Assembly (NCBI RefSeq): GCF_024868665.1
Contig: NC_079891.1
Span: forward strand, 28,311,642-28,375,641
DNA from: Triplophysa rosa
Taxonomy: Eukaryota; Chordata; Actinopteri; Cypriniformes; Nemacheilidae
DNA: 64,000 nucleotides
Reading direction: 5' to 3'
Below, in pieces: positions 10,586 through 21,229 of the stretch. The notes under the pieces were generated by a model. That model worked only from the letters and a program-made list of their open reading frames with translations, had not been told where the DNA came from and did no database searches. How positions within the stretch are numbered: the first letter of the stretch is position 1; every line of letters starts with the position of its first letter. The position numbers and the translations under genes were made by a program.

Positions 10586-10938
10586 ACAGCTCCGCCCACA
10601 CAACAGTCTCATTCGATGTAAGTTCTGCACCTCATGAATATTAATCGCCAAACTTGGATGAGGACAGGCTATATACGTTTGATTACATACGTTTAGATTC
10701 TAAAATTATAGCATAGCGTCTGGTGAGGCATAACTGAAGTCATGAGAACAGGACGCATCTCTCTTTGTGCACTCTTTAGCTGCAACGTGCGAGGCTGCAT
10801 GGTTAGCGTGGACAGAGAAAAACTGTTCTGATTGGCTGTGTTTTGTGATTGATTGTCGCGTCCCGCCCCTTTTTCGCGTTTGGTATGGACAAACAAATTG
10901 CTTATCGCAGGAATCTCATCGCGTCGCGTTTGGTTAGG
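10586..10938 (+). repeat. 350-bp direct repeat, copy 1
   Basis: It begins ACAGCTCCGCCCACACAAC and ends TCGCGTTTGGTTAGG. It matches copy 2 at 11817-12167 along its length with scattered substitutions and a small indel near 10770-10790. It contains ATTGGCTG and CCCGCCCC, so it could be a promoter-bearing terminal segment of a larger element. No coding frame is convincing. Confidence 0.8.
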
Positions 10939-11053
10939 ACGCAGACCCAAAAGTTAAAAGGTATCTTTTCCATGGTAATCAGAGGTTTTTTTTGTCCTAA
11001 CCAGCAGCGACAGCGCTGTACGACGATCAACGGCCGTTTCTAACTTATAAACA

Positions 11054-11786
11054 TGCTGCGTCTCAATTCGCATACTATCTGTCCTAAATAGTATTCGAAA
11101 ATAGTATTAGTATGCTGAAATGAGTATTCTCAAAGTACCCGGATGGTCTACTGTTTCCGGTGAAAATTCGAAGTGTGAATCCATGGGGCTCTTACTAAAT
11201 CCTTGGAGTTTTGAGTCAGATCCGTGGGCGTGGCTTGTTGGTTTTGACTAAATCCTTGGTGTTTCAAGTCTTACGAAACCTTTACCCTAACCCACACCCT
11301 AACCTAACTCTAACCATCTAAACTACCTATGATTGTTAAAATTGCTAAAAACACAGTTGCGTGATGACGTCAGACTCGAAACACCAAGGATTTAATGAGA
11401 GCCGAATCCATGGACATTGGACACTTAACCGCTGATATTACCCACAACTCAGCGCGAGAGGGCGGAGTTTAGTGACGCTACATTGCATTAATAAAATTTG
11501 AGAAAAGATGCTTCGCTAAATTAATAAATGTAAGTATAGAGTAAGCATTACATACAAAATAATAAATGAATAAATACTTAAATGCAAGGAAGAGCTGTAT
11601 TTTGATGTTTGTGACAGTTAAGGATCACAGTGTTGTCTAGGCAACAACGGCCACTTCCGTTTCGCGTTAGTATGTCCCAGTGCGTGCATACAGTTTTGCT
11701 AAGCACTAAAATGTATATACTTTTCCAAAGCAAAAACAGTACATACTTTAAAGGCATAGTATAAGTAGGCGAATAGGGACGCAGCA
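11054..11786. mobile_element. TIR element with TGCTGCGTC ends
   Basis: The left end TGCTGCGTCTCAATTCGCAT and the reverse complement of the right end, TGCTGCGTCCCTATTCGCC, form terminal inverted repeats. The element is 733 bp with no transposase frame, so it is non-autonomous. I see no convincing target duplication. It lies between the two 350-bp direct repeats and itself contains another TIR element (11187-11403). Confidence 0.7.
11187..11403. mobile_element. 217-bp nested TIR element with exact 10-bp target duplication
   Basis: Imperfect inverted ends of about 31 bp start GGCTCTTACTAAATCCTTGG on the left and GGCTCTCATTAAATCCTTGG on the reverse complement of the right. They are flanked by GAATCCATGG at 11177-11186 and 11404-11413. 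A second, direct-orientation copy of the end motif (ACTAAATCCTTGG) lies inside near 11250. A CCTAACC-rich patch (11283-11320) sits in the middle. A 9-10 bp duplication is compatible with a Mutator-like element, but that assignment is tentative. Confidence 0.7.
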
Positions 11787-11816
11787 ACGGATTCTATTTC
11801 TGCGACGTCGCGGCTG

Positions 11817-12167
11817 ACAGCTCCGCCCACACAACAGTCTCATTCGATGTAAATTCTGCACCTCATGAATATTAATCGCCAAACATGGATGAGGACAGGC
11901 TATATACGTTTGATTACATACGTCTAGATTTTAAAATCCTAGCATAGCGTCCGGTGAGGCATCACTGAAGTCATGAGAACAGGACGAATCTCTCTTTGTG
12001 CAGTGTGCACTCTTTAGCTTCAGCGTGCGGGGCTGCGTGGACAGGGAAAAACTGTTCTGATTGGCTGTGTTTTGTGATTGATTGTCGCGTCCCGCCCCCT
12101 TTTCGCGTTCGGTATGGACAAACAAATTGCTTATCACAGGAATTTCATCGCATCGCGTTTGGTTAGG
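11817..12167 (+). repeat. 350-bp direct repeat, copy 2
   Basis: Partner of 10586-10938 in the same orientation. It has a short CAGTGTGCACTC duplication relative to copy 1. The similarity stops abruptly after GTTTGGTTAGG on the right. Confidence 0.8.
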
Positions 12168-12875
12168 TTGCGGTGCATGAAAATATCGACTAGATATTTA
12201 TTTTGGCAAAGATAACCCTGTAGTGAAAAAAAATCTGATATGGTGACAGCCCTAATTGGAACCAAATGTATTTTTTTGAGTAAACATTTTTCTAAAACCA
12301 TTTGGTCAGCAATATGAATATTAGATTCTTCCACGTTTTGGGACCAAACTTAATATCTTCAATTTAAAAAATGTGTTGGTGTGAAATATGTTCAACAGAG
12401 CGGAGTGAATATTACGGATATACAAATAAGTTGTATTTTGCAGTCTGCAACAAAATTGATCGGGCAACTAAATCAATATTGATTTGGTGAAATCAATTAC
12501 TGATTTTCTTAAGCCTTGATCATATAAGCCTTCACCCTGAATCTTCTACAGCGCTGCTGTTGCGTTCAAGACCTCCTGTGTTGGCAGCCCTGCCGATTGT
12601 TATTTCCTGTTGCCGGGTGATGCCGCCCTCCCGCTGCATATCATGACCTTTTTCCTGGAACCAGGATTTCAGGCAGGAATGTGAAATATATCTGTAATAG
12701 ACAGCGACTTACTCCGCGTTGAAAATCAACACACGAACCTTTGACTGTTCCCACCAAACCCTGCCCTTTTTCAACCGATAGCACTAAAATTAGTACAGCA
12801 TTTTATGGTTTCTCGTTGCTCGGCTCCTGGCCTCTGTGACCTGCATATCATGACTTCACAATATATTCGTTTCCT
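12168..12875. other. Unassigned AT-rich DNA
   Basis: No gene is recognised. The phrase TGCATATCATGAC occurs twice (about 12637 and 12841), hinting at decayed repeat material. Confidence 0.45.
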
Positions 12876-12935
12876 TGTAAGCCGCTGTGGCAGGAAGGCG
12901 TCTGCCAACAAAATAAATGGAAATGGAAATGCACA
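12876..12935 (+). repeat. Possible SINE tail fragment
   Basis: The sequence GTAAGCCGCTGTGG...GCGTCTGCCAA...AATAAATG parallels the tail of the SINE at 24700-24836 (GTAAGTCGCTTTGG...GCGTCTGCCAA...AATAAATG). The tRNA-like head is not seen. Confidence 0.45.
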
Positions 12936-13432
12936 GACTTACAGGCGAAGGCTTCCATCACAAATTCTCATCAGCATTCTGCTCCTTCAGAATGAATTTC
13001 TCGCTTTCTTTTCCTCATGCTTTCTTTTCTTCTGGGGTATCTAAATCTTGTGTGTCACTATAGGTACATGAACGTGTTGACACGCACACACAGATTGACC
13101 GTGTGATAAACTGATGTATCGGCTGTCACTGCCCACATTGACCATATTATCTCTAACTTTATCAGTGCACACTCACACACATACACCATACACATAATCT
13201 AATAAAGTAAAGACTTTCCATTGACTTCGGTTGTTTTGTATTGAGTTGAACCTTAAACATAATCCTCTGTAAAACGTTTATGCATTTTTACATTTTATAA
13301 ACTATAGCCTATATTAAGTTGTTTTCCTTGTGGTGACACATGTTTGCTTCATTATATTAGCAAGCTTATTTTCTAGATGACTGTAGGCTATATATGAACT
13401 GCCGTGGGAAAAAAGACCTTTTCAAAATTATT
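12936..13432. other. Unassigned DNA
   Basis: Nothing recognisable beyond short CA-rich patches (13084-13094, 13170-13190). Confidence 0.45.
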
Positions 13433-14165
13433 TTCAGTTTTTCTGAATTTACTATTTATAGGTACACGTGTTTGGGTAAAAATTTGTTTGATTCTGTGAA
13501 CTACTAATAATATTTCTTCCAAATTTGAAATAAAAACATTGTTTCTATTTGCCAAGGTTATTTTAGTTTACTCAAATTAAAACTTTGAAAATGTTCCTGT
13601 TCATTGAAATCCAAGAAAATATTGACCTACATTTTTTGGGAAAAACTCAAGGTAAAATTTTAATGTTGCCTCAAAAATAAACTGCAGTAAGTTTGAAGCA
13701 GTAAAATTATAATAATAAACAAAAATAAAATAAAACTAAAATTAATTAATCTTATATGGCAACATTAAAAATAAACCAAAAAGCATATACCAAAATTGCT
13801 AACTTTAACTCAAAATAAAAGCTTATTTAAAATATTAATAAAACTAAAATCAAAACTATAATAACTCTGCTATTTGCATTTATTTTCAAAAAATGAAAAC
13901 CGGAGAAACAGGTCAAAATAACAGAAAAGATCCTCAAATACTGCAAAGAAAACAACAAAGTCATTTTTAAGCAATACAACAGTAACATTTCTACATGTAT
14001 TTAGGAAAATTGAAACAATTATTTTTATGTCATAACCTTGATTTTTATCACAGGTTTTATCACTTGTCTTGTCACGCTGTCAGTCAGTCTTTCACATTGC
14101 TGTTGGATGACTCGAGGTTTGATTTAGTTAAAATTCAACAGAAACTGGAGTGAAATGCTTATTTA
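13433..14165 (+). repeat. Dispersed repeat family R1, copy A
   Basis: It shares long phrases with 26822-27660: TTCTGTGAACTACTAA, CTCAAATACTGCAAAGAAAA and CATTGCTGTTGGATGACT. It is interrupted by a hAT element at 13553-13869. Its intact GCATTTATTTTCA stretch (about 13875-13888) is the empty version of the site occupied by another hAT in copy B. I recall this family as common in cyprinid genomes but do not assign its class. Confidence 0.75.
13553..13869. mobile_element. hAT-type MITE inside repeat copy A
   Basis: The ends CAAGGTTATTTTAGTTT and (reverse complement of the right) CAGAGTTATTATAGTTT are inverted repeats. They are flanked by the exact 8-bp duplication CTATTTGC at 13545-13552 and 13870-13877. 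The interior is extremely A-rich with no coding frame. An 8-bp duplication with CA...TG ends fits hAT. Confidence 0.75.
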
Positions 14166-14452
14166 AATGAACATTTTTAATGGTTTCTTATTTTTTCCGC
14201 GGCTGTATTTGTGAGGGCATTTTTAAAAATCCCAATTATTGTTAAACCTACACATACTACACATATGATGAATGTGACGTTATATTTCAGAACACATTTT
14301 GACTGCAGAGTTTGCGTAAGTCCCTGTCTCTTTAAAAGACTCATCCTCTTTTCTCAGTCATCCTTAGAGCTTATATTACCAAACCTAAACCCCAGAGTCA
14401 CAGACTATTAACTCATACTGCTTAAATATGCTCTGCTGTGCATAAAGAACAA

Positions 14453-14456
<4 letters not shown>

Positions 14457-14505
<49 letters not shown>
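14457..14505. repeat. (GA)n microsatellite
   Basis: A near-uninterrupted AG run followed by purine-rich sequence up to about 14770. Confidence 0.95.
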
Positions 14506-14511
<6 letters not shown>

Positions 14512-15633
14512 TTTAAAGGATGTTAAAAATAAAAAAGAGGATAAAGGGCAAATGAAAGGACAGAGAGCACAAAAAAGAAGAGACAAAAAAATTGAGGAGA
14601 AGAGACATCAAGCGTTTCTGAAGCATCAGCAAAGTCTCTCTCTCTCTGTCTTTGGTGAGTGAATTAGAGAGCGAGCAAGAGTGAAACACACAGATTGAGA
14701 GAGTGAAAAGAGATGAATTAGTGAAAGTATTGTGAGTGAAGGAGGAAGACGGATGGATAGACCACTGGAAAGGAATGTGTGAATGAAAGAGTGTTAGCCC
14801 TGCTGTGATGACATGACTCTGGAGGAAACTGCCATTATGACCTCATGGCTGCAAATGAAAACCAAGAGATAGAGGGAAATCTCAGTTCTCCCCTCCGTTT
14901 GATGAGCTGACACTCTTTTTGAAGTGCGGTCCTAACAAGCGAATTAATCGGGAAAGAGTTTCCCACGTATGCTCAATTTAACTGCAGCACTGTGGGATAT
15001 TCTGCCATTCGGATGACATTCCCGTCCGGCTGCGTTAAAGCAACGTAGCACAAATATACACAAGTGCAACGTTACGAATTATTAACCAAGGCAAACTTTT
15101 CATAAGATCTATAATATCACATTTGATTCCTTGTCTTAAAGCAGCGCTCTGCTTAGGGTTTTTATAACAGCCGATCAGCACTATATCTGCTCGGTTAAAC
15201 AGGTCTTTGTGACCTCGCTCACCCATGAGATCATTAGGGTAATTAAACCGGTTAGTATATCTTTGTGAGGAGTCAGTCTTTGCATACAAAAAGAAAGGTC
15301 TTTATCGGGTCTTTGTTTTGTGAAAAGGTGTTAGAAAGGTTATTTTTACAGCACGTCTCTGACAGCACGTGGGGAGGCATGGTACTGTCTGTTAAAATGA
15401 CAGTTAGGCCTATTTAGTTTTGTTGCATCACCTCATGTATAGTGCAGACATGGATTGCCTCCCAATTTGCAAACCTTGCCCTAAACAGCTTGTAAGAATT
15501 AGCACATCCCAAATTTGAGCATGAATGGTATCTTTTTTAATGGATTTTGGAAGTGCATTATTTTACTGCGTGCTTGCTTTTACATCTAATATTGCTCACT
15601 AGCCATTGCACAGCAGAATAGGAGCTATATTTG
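14506..15633. other. Unassigned, partly repeat-free DNA
   Basis: No coding gene is recognised. 14506-14790 is purine-rich. 14790-15010 has balanced composition, no repeats and phrases like GATGAGCTGACACTC and GCGAATTAATCGGGAAAGAG; it reads like possible conserved non-coding DNA, but no comparison was possible. The remainder is AT-rich. Confidence 0.4.
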
Positions 15634-15721
15634 AAGAGTTTGGTTCCAAAACGCTATAAATCCATTTTGATTAATTTGAGTAAAAATGTGTTTTCTTTAC
15701 AAAGAAAGTGGCAAGATGAAA

Positions 15722-16694
15722 CCGGAGACGTGGATGACTATGCGGGCCGGTTCCTCGAAGTCGCAGAGGAGACTGTGTTCGGAGAGGAGGAGTTGGTGAC
15801 GCTCTTCAACGCCGGTTGGACTTTGATGCGATATGGCTGTATTCCGTTGATCGATCGGAGTCAAGGGTCTCAGTTCAACCCACCTACTCATCTCCGCTGG
15901 TCGCGATCCCTGAGGGCCGTCCCCTGAAGATCGGGGTTGTGGGCATCACCACACCGTCCTCTCCACCACCAGCGAGCCTCGGTGGCAAACGGGGAAGGTG
16001 AGAATCCTGGGGTTCCTCGTCAGAGGCCTCCAACCCCGAGCCAGCCGTACCCTTCACCTCCTTCCTTGAAGAAGAAGAGGCAGCGGCGGGCAGCACGGGC
16101 CTCGTCCCAGCCGGTGCAGCAGCCGGCATCCAGTCCAGTGCAGCCGGCGTCCAGTCCTGTCCAGCCGGTGATCCAGCCGGCGTCCAGTCCGGTGCAGCTG
16201 ATGTCCAGTCCGGTGTCCAGTCCGGTGTCCAGTCCGGTGTCCAGTCCGGTGCAGCCGGTAGCCATTCCGGTGCAGCCGGAGTCCACTCCAGTGTCCAGTC
16301 CGGTGCAGCAGGCGTCCAGTCCGGTGCAGCTGGTGTCTTGTCCTGCCCAGCCGGTGCAGCAGCCGGCGTCCCAGCCGGCAACGCAGTCGGCTCCCAGCCT
16401 TGTGCGGCCGGCCTTCCAGCCGGCGCCCAGCCTAGTCCCACCAGGACTTGGGCGCACACGGGGGCTAGGACTATTCCCCCCAGCCCCTTTGGACTGCCCC
16501 CTATGAACCCTTGCTTTGCCCCACCCCCCTCCCATGTTTGCTATTTTTAGTATGCCACCCCAATCCTGTCGTTTTGTATTCTTGTCTGCCCCTTGTCTTG
16601 TTCACCATGTTTGTCTGGTTTTTGTCTTTGTCCCAGTCTGTCATGTCTTGTCAGTCGACCCCTTGGTGAACACCTGGTTCTGTATTTCTAGTCG
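15722..16694 (+). pseudogene. Truncated Ty3/gypsy-like gag fragment with proline-rich repeats
   Basis: The first part encodes DVDDYAGRFLEVAEE followed by ELVTLFNAGW, resembling the small gag-like region of fish gypsy-type LTR elements (a fraction of the usual length). In another frame, 15937-16506 encodes a basic KKKRQRR patch followed by many repeats of SSPVQPAS/SSPVSSPV, which come from a roughly 12-30 bp tandem repeat TCCAGTCCGGTGCAGCCGG at 16108-16400. No protease, RT or integrase is present, so the source element was non-autonomous or has lost them. The mirror-image open frames on the minus strand are by-products of the repeats. The 5' LTR is absent. Confidence 0.65.
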
Positions 16695-17218
16695 TGTGGC
16701 AGGATTGGGACGGAGCCCTTAGGTTTTATGTGAGAAAGCCATGAGTTGTTTACGTTTTGACATCTCATGTGCTTTCTCGTGTCTTGTCATTGGCCCCGCC
16801 CCTCTCGTTTCATGTATTGCTTCCCTGCCGTGTCTAATGTTTCTCACCTGCCCTGTGTCGTTATCCCTCTTTGTCTTGCCCTATATAATACCCTCATGTT
16901 TCATTGTCCTGGGCTCGGTCATTGTATTCAGTCTGTTTTGCGTTCTGTGTCTTTGACGTAGCCCGTGTTTGCCGATATTGCCTGTTCCTGTTGTGCTGTC
17001 CCGTCGGTCTCAGTAAGTGTTCAGTTTAGTTAACCGTGTCAAGTGTTGTTTAGTTCAGTTTAGTGTCAGTTAGTCTTCGTCCTGTTCATTATCCTGTTTG
17101 TGCTGTGATACCCCACCGTGGGTCTTTGTTTTGTGTTTTTTGTCAAGAATAAAAGTCTTTTTGTTAACCCCGTCATTGCCGCTGCCTGCGCTTGGGTTCT
17201 TCTTGTCAGATCGTGACA
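16695..17218 (+). mobile_element. Single LTR of a retrotransposon
   Basis: It starts TGTGGCAGG and ends GTGACA, giving the TG...CA ends of an LTR of about 524 bp. Internal signals are in the right order: an inverted CCAAT box (ATTGG, about 16789-16793), a GC box (CCCCGCCCC, 16795-16803), a TATA box (TATATAA, 16883-16889) and the polyadenylation signal AATAAA (17148-17153). It lies just downstream of the proline-rich fragment, consistent with a 3' LTR. No second LTR is found in the window, and I see no clear polypurine tract upstream. Confidence 0.7.
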
Positions 17219-17701
17219 GATTTCATCAGGCTCCGAAAATTCTTCAAAAAGAACACTAAAAATGGCCTTCTCAGCTGCCATAGTTCAACTCTTGCGTCAT
17301 CACAACAGGGTGTTCAACCGCACCACCATTTCCATTTAAAAAACGTTTTTCAACATTTTGTTGGGGCTGAACGCAGCCCAGGAGCCGACCGTATTCAGAG
17401 CGCCGCCATTACTGTTTACAATGCATGGAATGGTGTGCTGTGATTGGTTGAGCGGATATATCGCATTCTGCAGAGTAGTGAGACTGACGTATATTGCGGT
17501 TTGAAAAAAAAGGGAGAAAACATGACAGAAAACAACATTTTGCGTAAAATTAAAAAGTGACTTTTCAATACCGACCTGATACCTGATGATTTGGGCAGAA
17601 ACTTTTTTTTTTTTTAATGGCGTTTATCGCATTTTGGAACCAAACTCTTAATTTGTATTTATGCAATATGTGGCCCTGCCTTTATCCAGTTACCTTTCTT
17701 C

Positions 17702-17917
17702 TCTTTTGAAAAAAACAGTATATGTTGGTCAGGTATGTTTTAAAGCATGGTAGTTGATCATGAGCTGGTTTAAGTTGATCATGTGTTGGTCTCAAGCTGG
17801 TCCTAAACAACTGTAGCTCCTGCTCAGGACCAGCTTAAACCAGCTAAGGACCATCTTAAACCAGCTACCATGCATCAAAACAAACCTAACCAGCATATAC
17901 CATTTTTTCAACAGGGT
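17702..17917. mobile_element. Palindromic MITE
   Basis: The left half (TTGAAAAAAACAGTATATG, TTGGTCAGGTATGTTTTAAA, GCATGGTAG) is the inverted copy of the right half (CTACCATGC...CATATACC...TTTTTTCAA). The middle has CAGCTTAAACCAGCTAAGGA and its inverted relatives, so almost the whole element can fold into one hairpin. There is no coding capacity. Confidence 0.75.
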
Positions 17918-18774
17918 TAACAGATTGTTTTTTCAAGATTGTTATACATAGAGAGAGAGAGAAGGGGAAATTCAGAAAAGTTACCGTGTCCCCCTCAAGT
18001 GGCCGTGGTCCAGCGGCTCTAAAACACCTGTCATAATGAGGGCCACGCTGGACATGCTCCAGTGATCTGTGAGCCACTGTGTGTGTGGTTCAGTGCTCTG
18101 CCTCGTGTAAGTGTGTGTATTTTGCCTTCCATTTGGACAGAGATCAGTTTCACCTGCAATGGCGCGGAACAACACAAACACATAAACAGTAAACAGCAAG
18201 CATAGCACAGGTGTGGCTAAACAGCTGCTTGGGTTACTGTAGTTACAGATTTAATACTGGAGCGGTGGCAGTTAAACACACATTGGCTTGCTACACTATT
18301 TTTGTGTGCGCATGTGTGTGTGTGTAAGAATCGCTCAATAAGAGCTAATGTTCATCAGTCTAAACCAGCAATGATCAGAGAGAGGGAGGGAAGAGATTAA
18401 CTTTCTGGACAGATGTCTTGTTTGTGTGTTCTCAGACATGTCCCCTGTGTGTGTGCCTCCAAGTGTCGTCTTACATTACCACAGTAATGGGCCCTGTTCA
18501 GCCGTGCCAGAATGTGATTCAGATCAAGGGGTGCAGAGATGGGCGGGTTTAACATTGCTATGCAGCGAACGAAGCACCCATTAATATAAAATTCTCTTGG
18601 CTAGATAATGACATGCAATATCAAGCCAGCTTCACTTTTTCTTTTTTTATATACTCTTTTTTTATATACTATATTAGGTCTAATTTATATGATTAAATAA
18701 TAATACATTTGTGCTTTCGCTGTGTGTGTGTTTTTAATAAATGTGTAAATTTACTTTTCAAAATGCAATTTAAG
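17918..18774. other. Unassigned DNA with short TG patches
   Basis: No gene is seen. There is a GA run near 17951-17962, TG patches near 18301-18326 and 18421-18455, and a duplicated TTTTTTTATATACT motif near 18643-18670. Confidence 0.45.
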
Positions 18775-19085
18775 GTCCAGTGTTTGAAATTTAGCAGCAT
18801 CTAGTGGTGAGGTTGCAAATTGCAACCAATGGCTCACCCCACCCCCTCCCTTTCGAAGCACTACTGAGGCTGACACAGAACAAAGATGTTGTCACTTTTT
18901 CGCTTCTTTGCCGAAGGAGATAACGTATTTACGAAACGCGTTCAGAGCAGTTTGTCCATTTGGGGCTACTGTAGACACAACATGGTGAATTCCATGCAAG
19001 GGGACCCGCGGTGTATGTAGATAGAAATAGCTCATTCTAAGATAATAAAAACATATCGCATCAGTATGTATATGGAGGACTAAAC
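18775..19085 (+). mobile_element. TTAA-type MITE, truncated copy
   Basis: It begins TTAAGGTCCAG and is homologous, in opposite orientation, to the complete element at 28469-28779 (shared phrases GAAATTTAG, CCGAAGGAGATA, GCTACTGTAGA, TTCCATGCAAGGGGAC, AGCTCATTCTAAG). The far end is missing, replaced by the AT-rich foldback that follows. Confidence 0.7.
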
Positions 19086-19445
19086 CTGCAAAAATTATAA
19101 ATAAATAAATGTATAAATAAATAAATATATAAACGAATAAATGTAATAATATGAAAATAAATAAGGGAATGAATGGTTTGATAAAACAAAATAATTCGTT
19201 TTAGCTATTATCGATCTTAGCTTTAACTTTTTTTTCATTTTTTAAATTGATTTATTATTTTTTTGTGTCCATTTTTTTATTATTTTTTATTATTTTATTT
19301 TTTATTTTTAGATTATTTTATTTATCATTTCCTTTTATTTTTACATTTATTTATTTATACGTTAATTTATTTTTATATTTATTTATTATCGCATGTATTT
19401 ATTTCCACTTTTATTTATTTATTCTTGAATTTATTCTTACTTTTC
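19086..19445. repeat. AT-rich foldback / (TTTA)n low-complexity tract
   Basis: An A-rich arm of AAATAAAT units (about 19087-19175) is followed by a T-rich arm of TTTATTTA units (about 19245-19445). The arms are imperfect inverted copies, so the stretch can fold into a long hairpin. Short hydrophobic open frames here are produced by the T-rich composition. Confidence 0.75.
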
Positions 19446-20203
19446 TGTGTCTTGTATGATAATTAGATGGGTTGGTCTTGCCTACTATTGGTTCAGCGTA
19501 GATTGAAGCGTTTGATCGATTACTCTTGACTTGTTTTGGACTAACGTCACGTCACTCACTGATCGTTTGCTTCGTGTATAACGTTAAGTAACTATGGCGG
19601 GCGCACAATTAGCTAGAGAGTTACAGCATTTAGCCAATGAAGTCGATAACGATAATCGGACTAACTAATCCATTTATTTTAACATTAGCTACTACAAATA
19701 TGAGCTACAAGTTAGGGGTGCCCTGGGTCTGTTTACCTGCTCTCACCCCTCTCTCTCCCCCTCAACGAATCCATCAACCCTCGTCTTTCTTACTTTAAAT
19801 CACTCATCTTTATTTCACAATCTTCCTCCTGTCTTCCTCCACCCCGCCTTGGGAATTCTCTCCATTTTTGCGCTGATTTCATTCAACGTCTCTTTCTTTC
19901 TTTGGGTTTATCTCTCTATCCCTTCATGTCTCTCTCCCTCTCTCTCACCTGCACAGAAACTCTTCCACAGAATACCTCTATCCATCGGTCCCTTTTAATG
20001 GCCCCAGCACCCCCGCCCCTTTCTTTTCCTTCCACGGCTTCTCGTCGTCTCTGATCCTTTCTGTCAGCTGAACTCTTTCATCTGTCCTTCGCCTTTATCT
20101 GCACCCCACTTGTCTGTCTGAAGGAGGGATGGAGGGTTCCCCTCTTTCATTTCACTCAGAGATGTGCTGTTTTATGTTAACATGCCCAGACTGATGCAGA
20201 TAG
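19446..20203. other. Unassigned, increasingly C/T-rich DNA
   Basis: No gene is recognised. A repeat-free patch lies at about 19455-19700. From about 19740 the plus strand becomes pyrimidine-rich, leading into the CT tract. Confidence 0.45.

Positions 20204-20978
<775 letters not shown>

Positions 20979-21000
<22 letters not shown>
20979..21000. repeat. (CA)n microsatellite
   Basis: A short CA run directly joined to the CT tract. Confidence 0.9.
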
Positions 21001-21040
21001 ATTTAGTTTCCCCAGTGGCAGCAGAAAGTCAGAAAGACTT

Positions 21041-21229
21041 GCACTTTATTTTACAGTCCTGTTTCCCATGTACACTGTGTACTTATTATAGTAAATATTA
21101 TAACTGGGTAATAACTGCTAAACCTGAACCTACCCCTAAATGTAACCTTATCCCATGTAGTTATTTTAAATTACCCAGTACTTTCTTAGGTAAGTACACT
21201 GTAAGTGCACATAATGTAAAATAAAGTGC
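21041..21229. mobile_element. 189-bp MITE with perfect 15-bp TIRs
   Basis: GCACTTTATTTTACA (21041-21055) and its exact reverse complement (21215-21229) end the element. Inner sequence is partly palindromic (GTACACTGTGTACTTA / TAAGTACACTGTAAGTG). There is no coding capacity and no clear target duplication. Confidence 0.75.

Larger units (their letters stand above)
15634..17649. mobile_element. TIR DNA transposon carrying a retroelement fragment
   Basis: The left end AAGAGTTTGGTTCCAAAACG and (reverse complement of the right) AAGAGTTTGGTTCCAAAATG match and continue with weaker similarity (ATAAATCCATT versus ATAAACGCCATT). About 80 bp of the left part and 430 bp of the right part belong to this element. 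The middle is a truncated LTR retroelement. A fragment of the same end type (GGAAACAAACTCTT) occurs at about 50408-50421. No transposase is seen. Confidence 0.7.

Noticed and set aside
11283..11320. CCTAACCC-type words resembling telomeric repeats
   Set aside because: The units are irregular and lie inside a small TIR element; this is not a telomeric array.
15884..16535. Two long minus-strand open frames rich in Pro/Trp/Thr or Gly/Cys/Thr
   Set aside because: They are mirror images of the GC-rich tandem repeat that encodes the plus-strand SSPVQP stretch.
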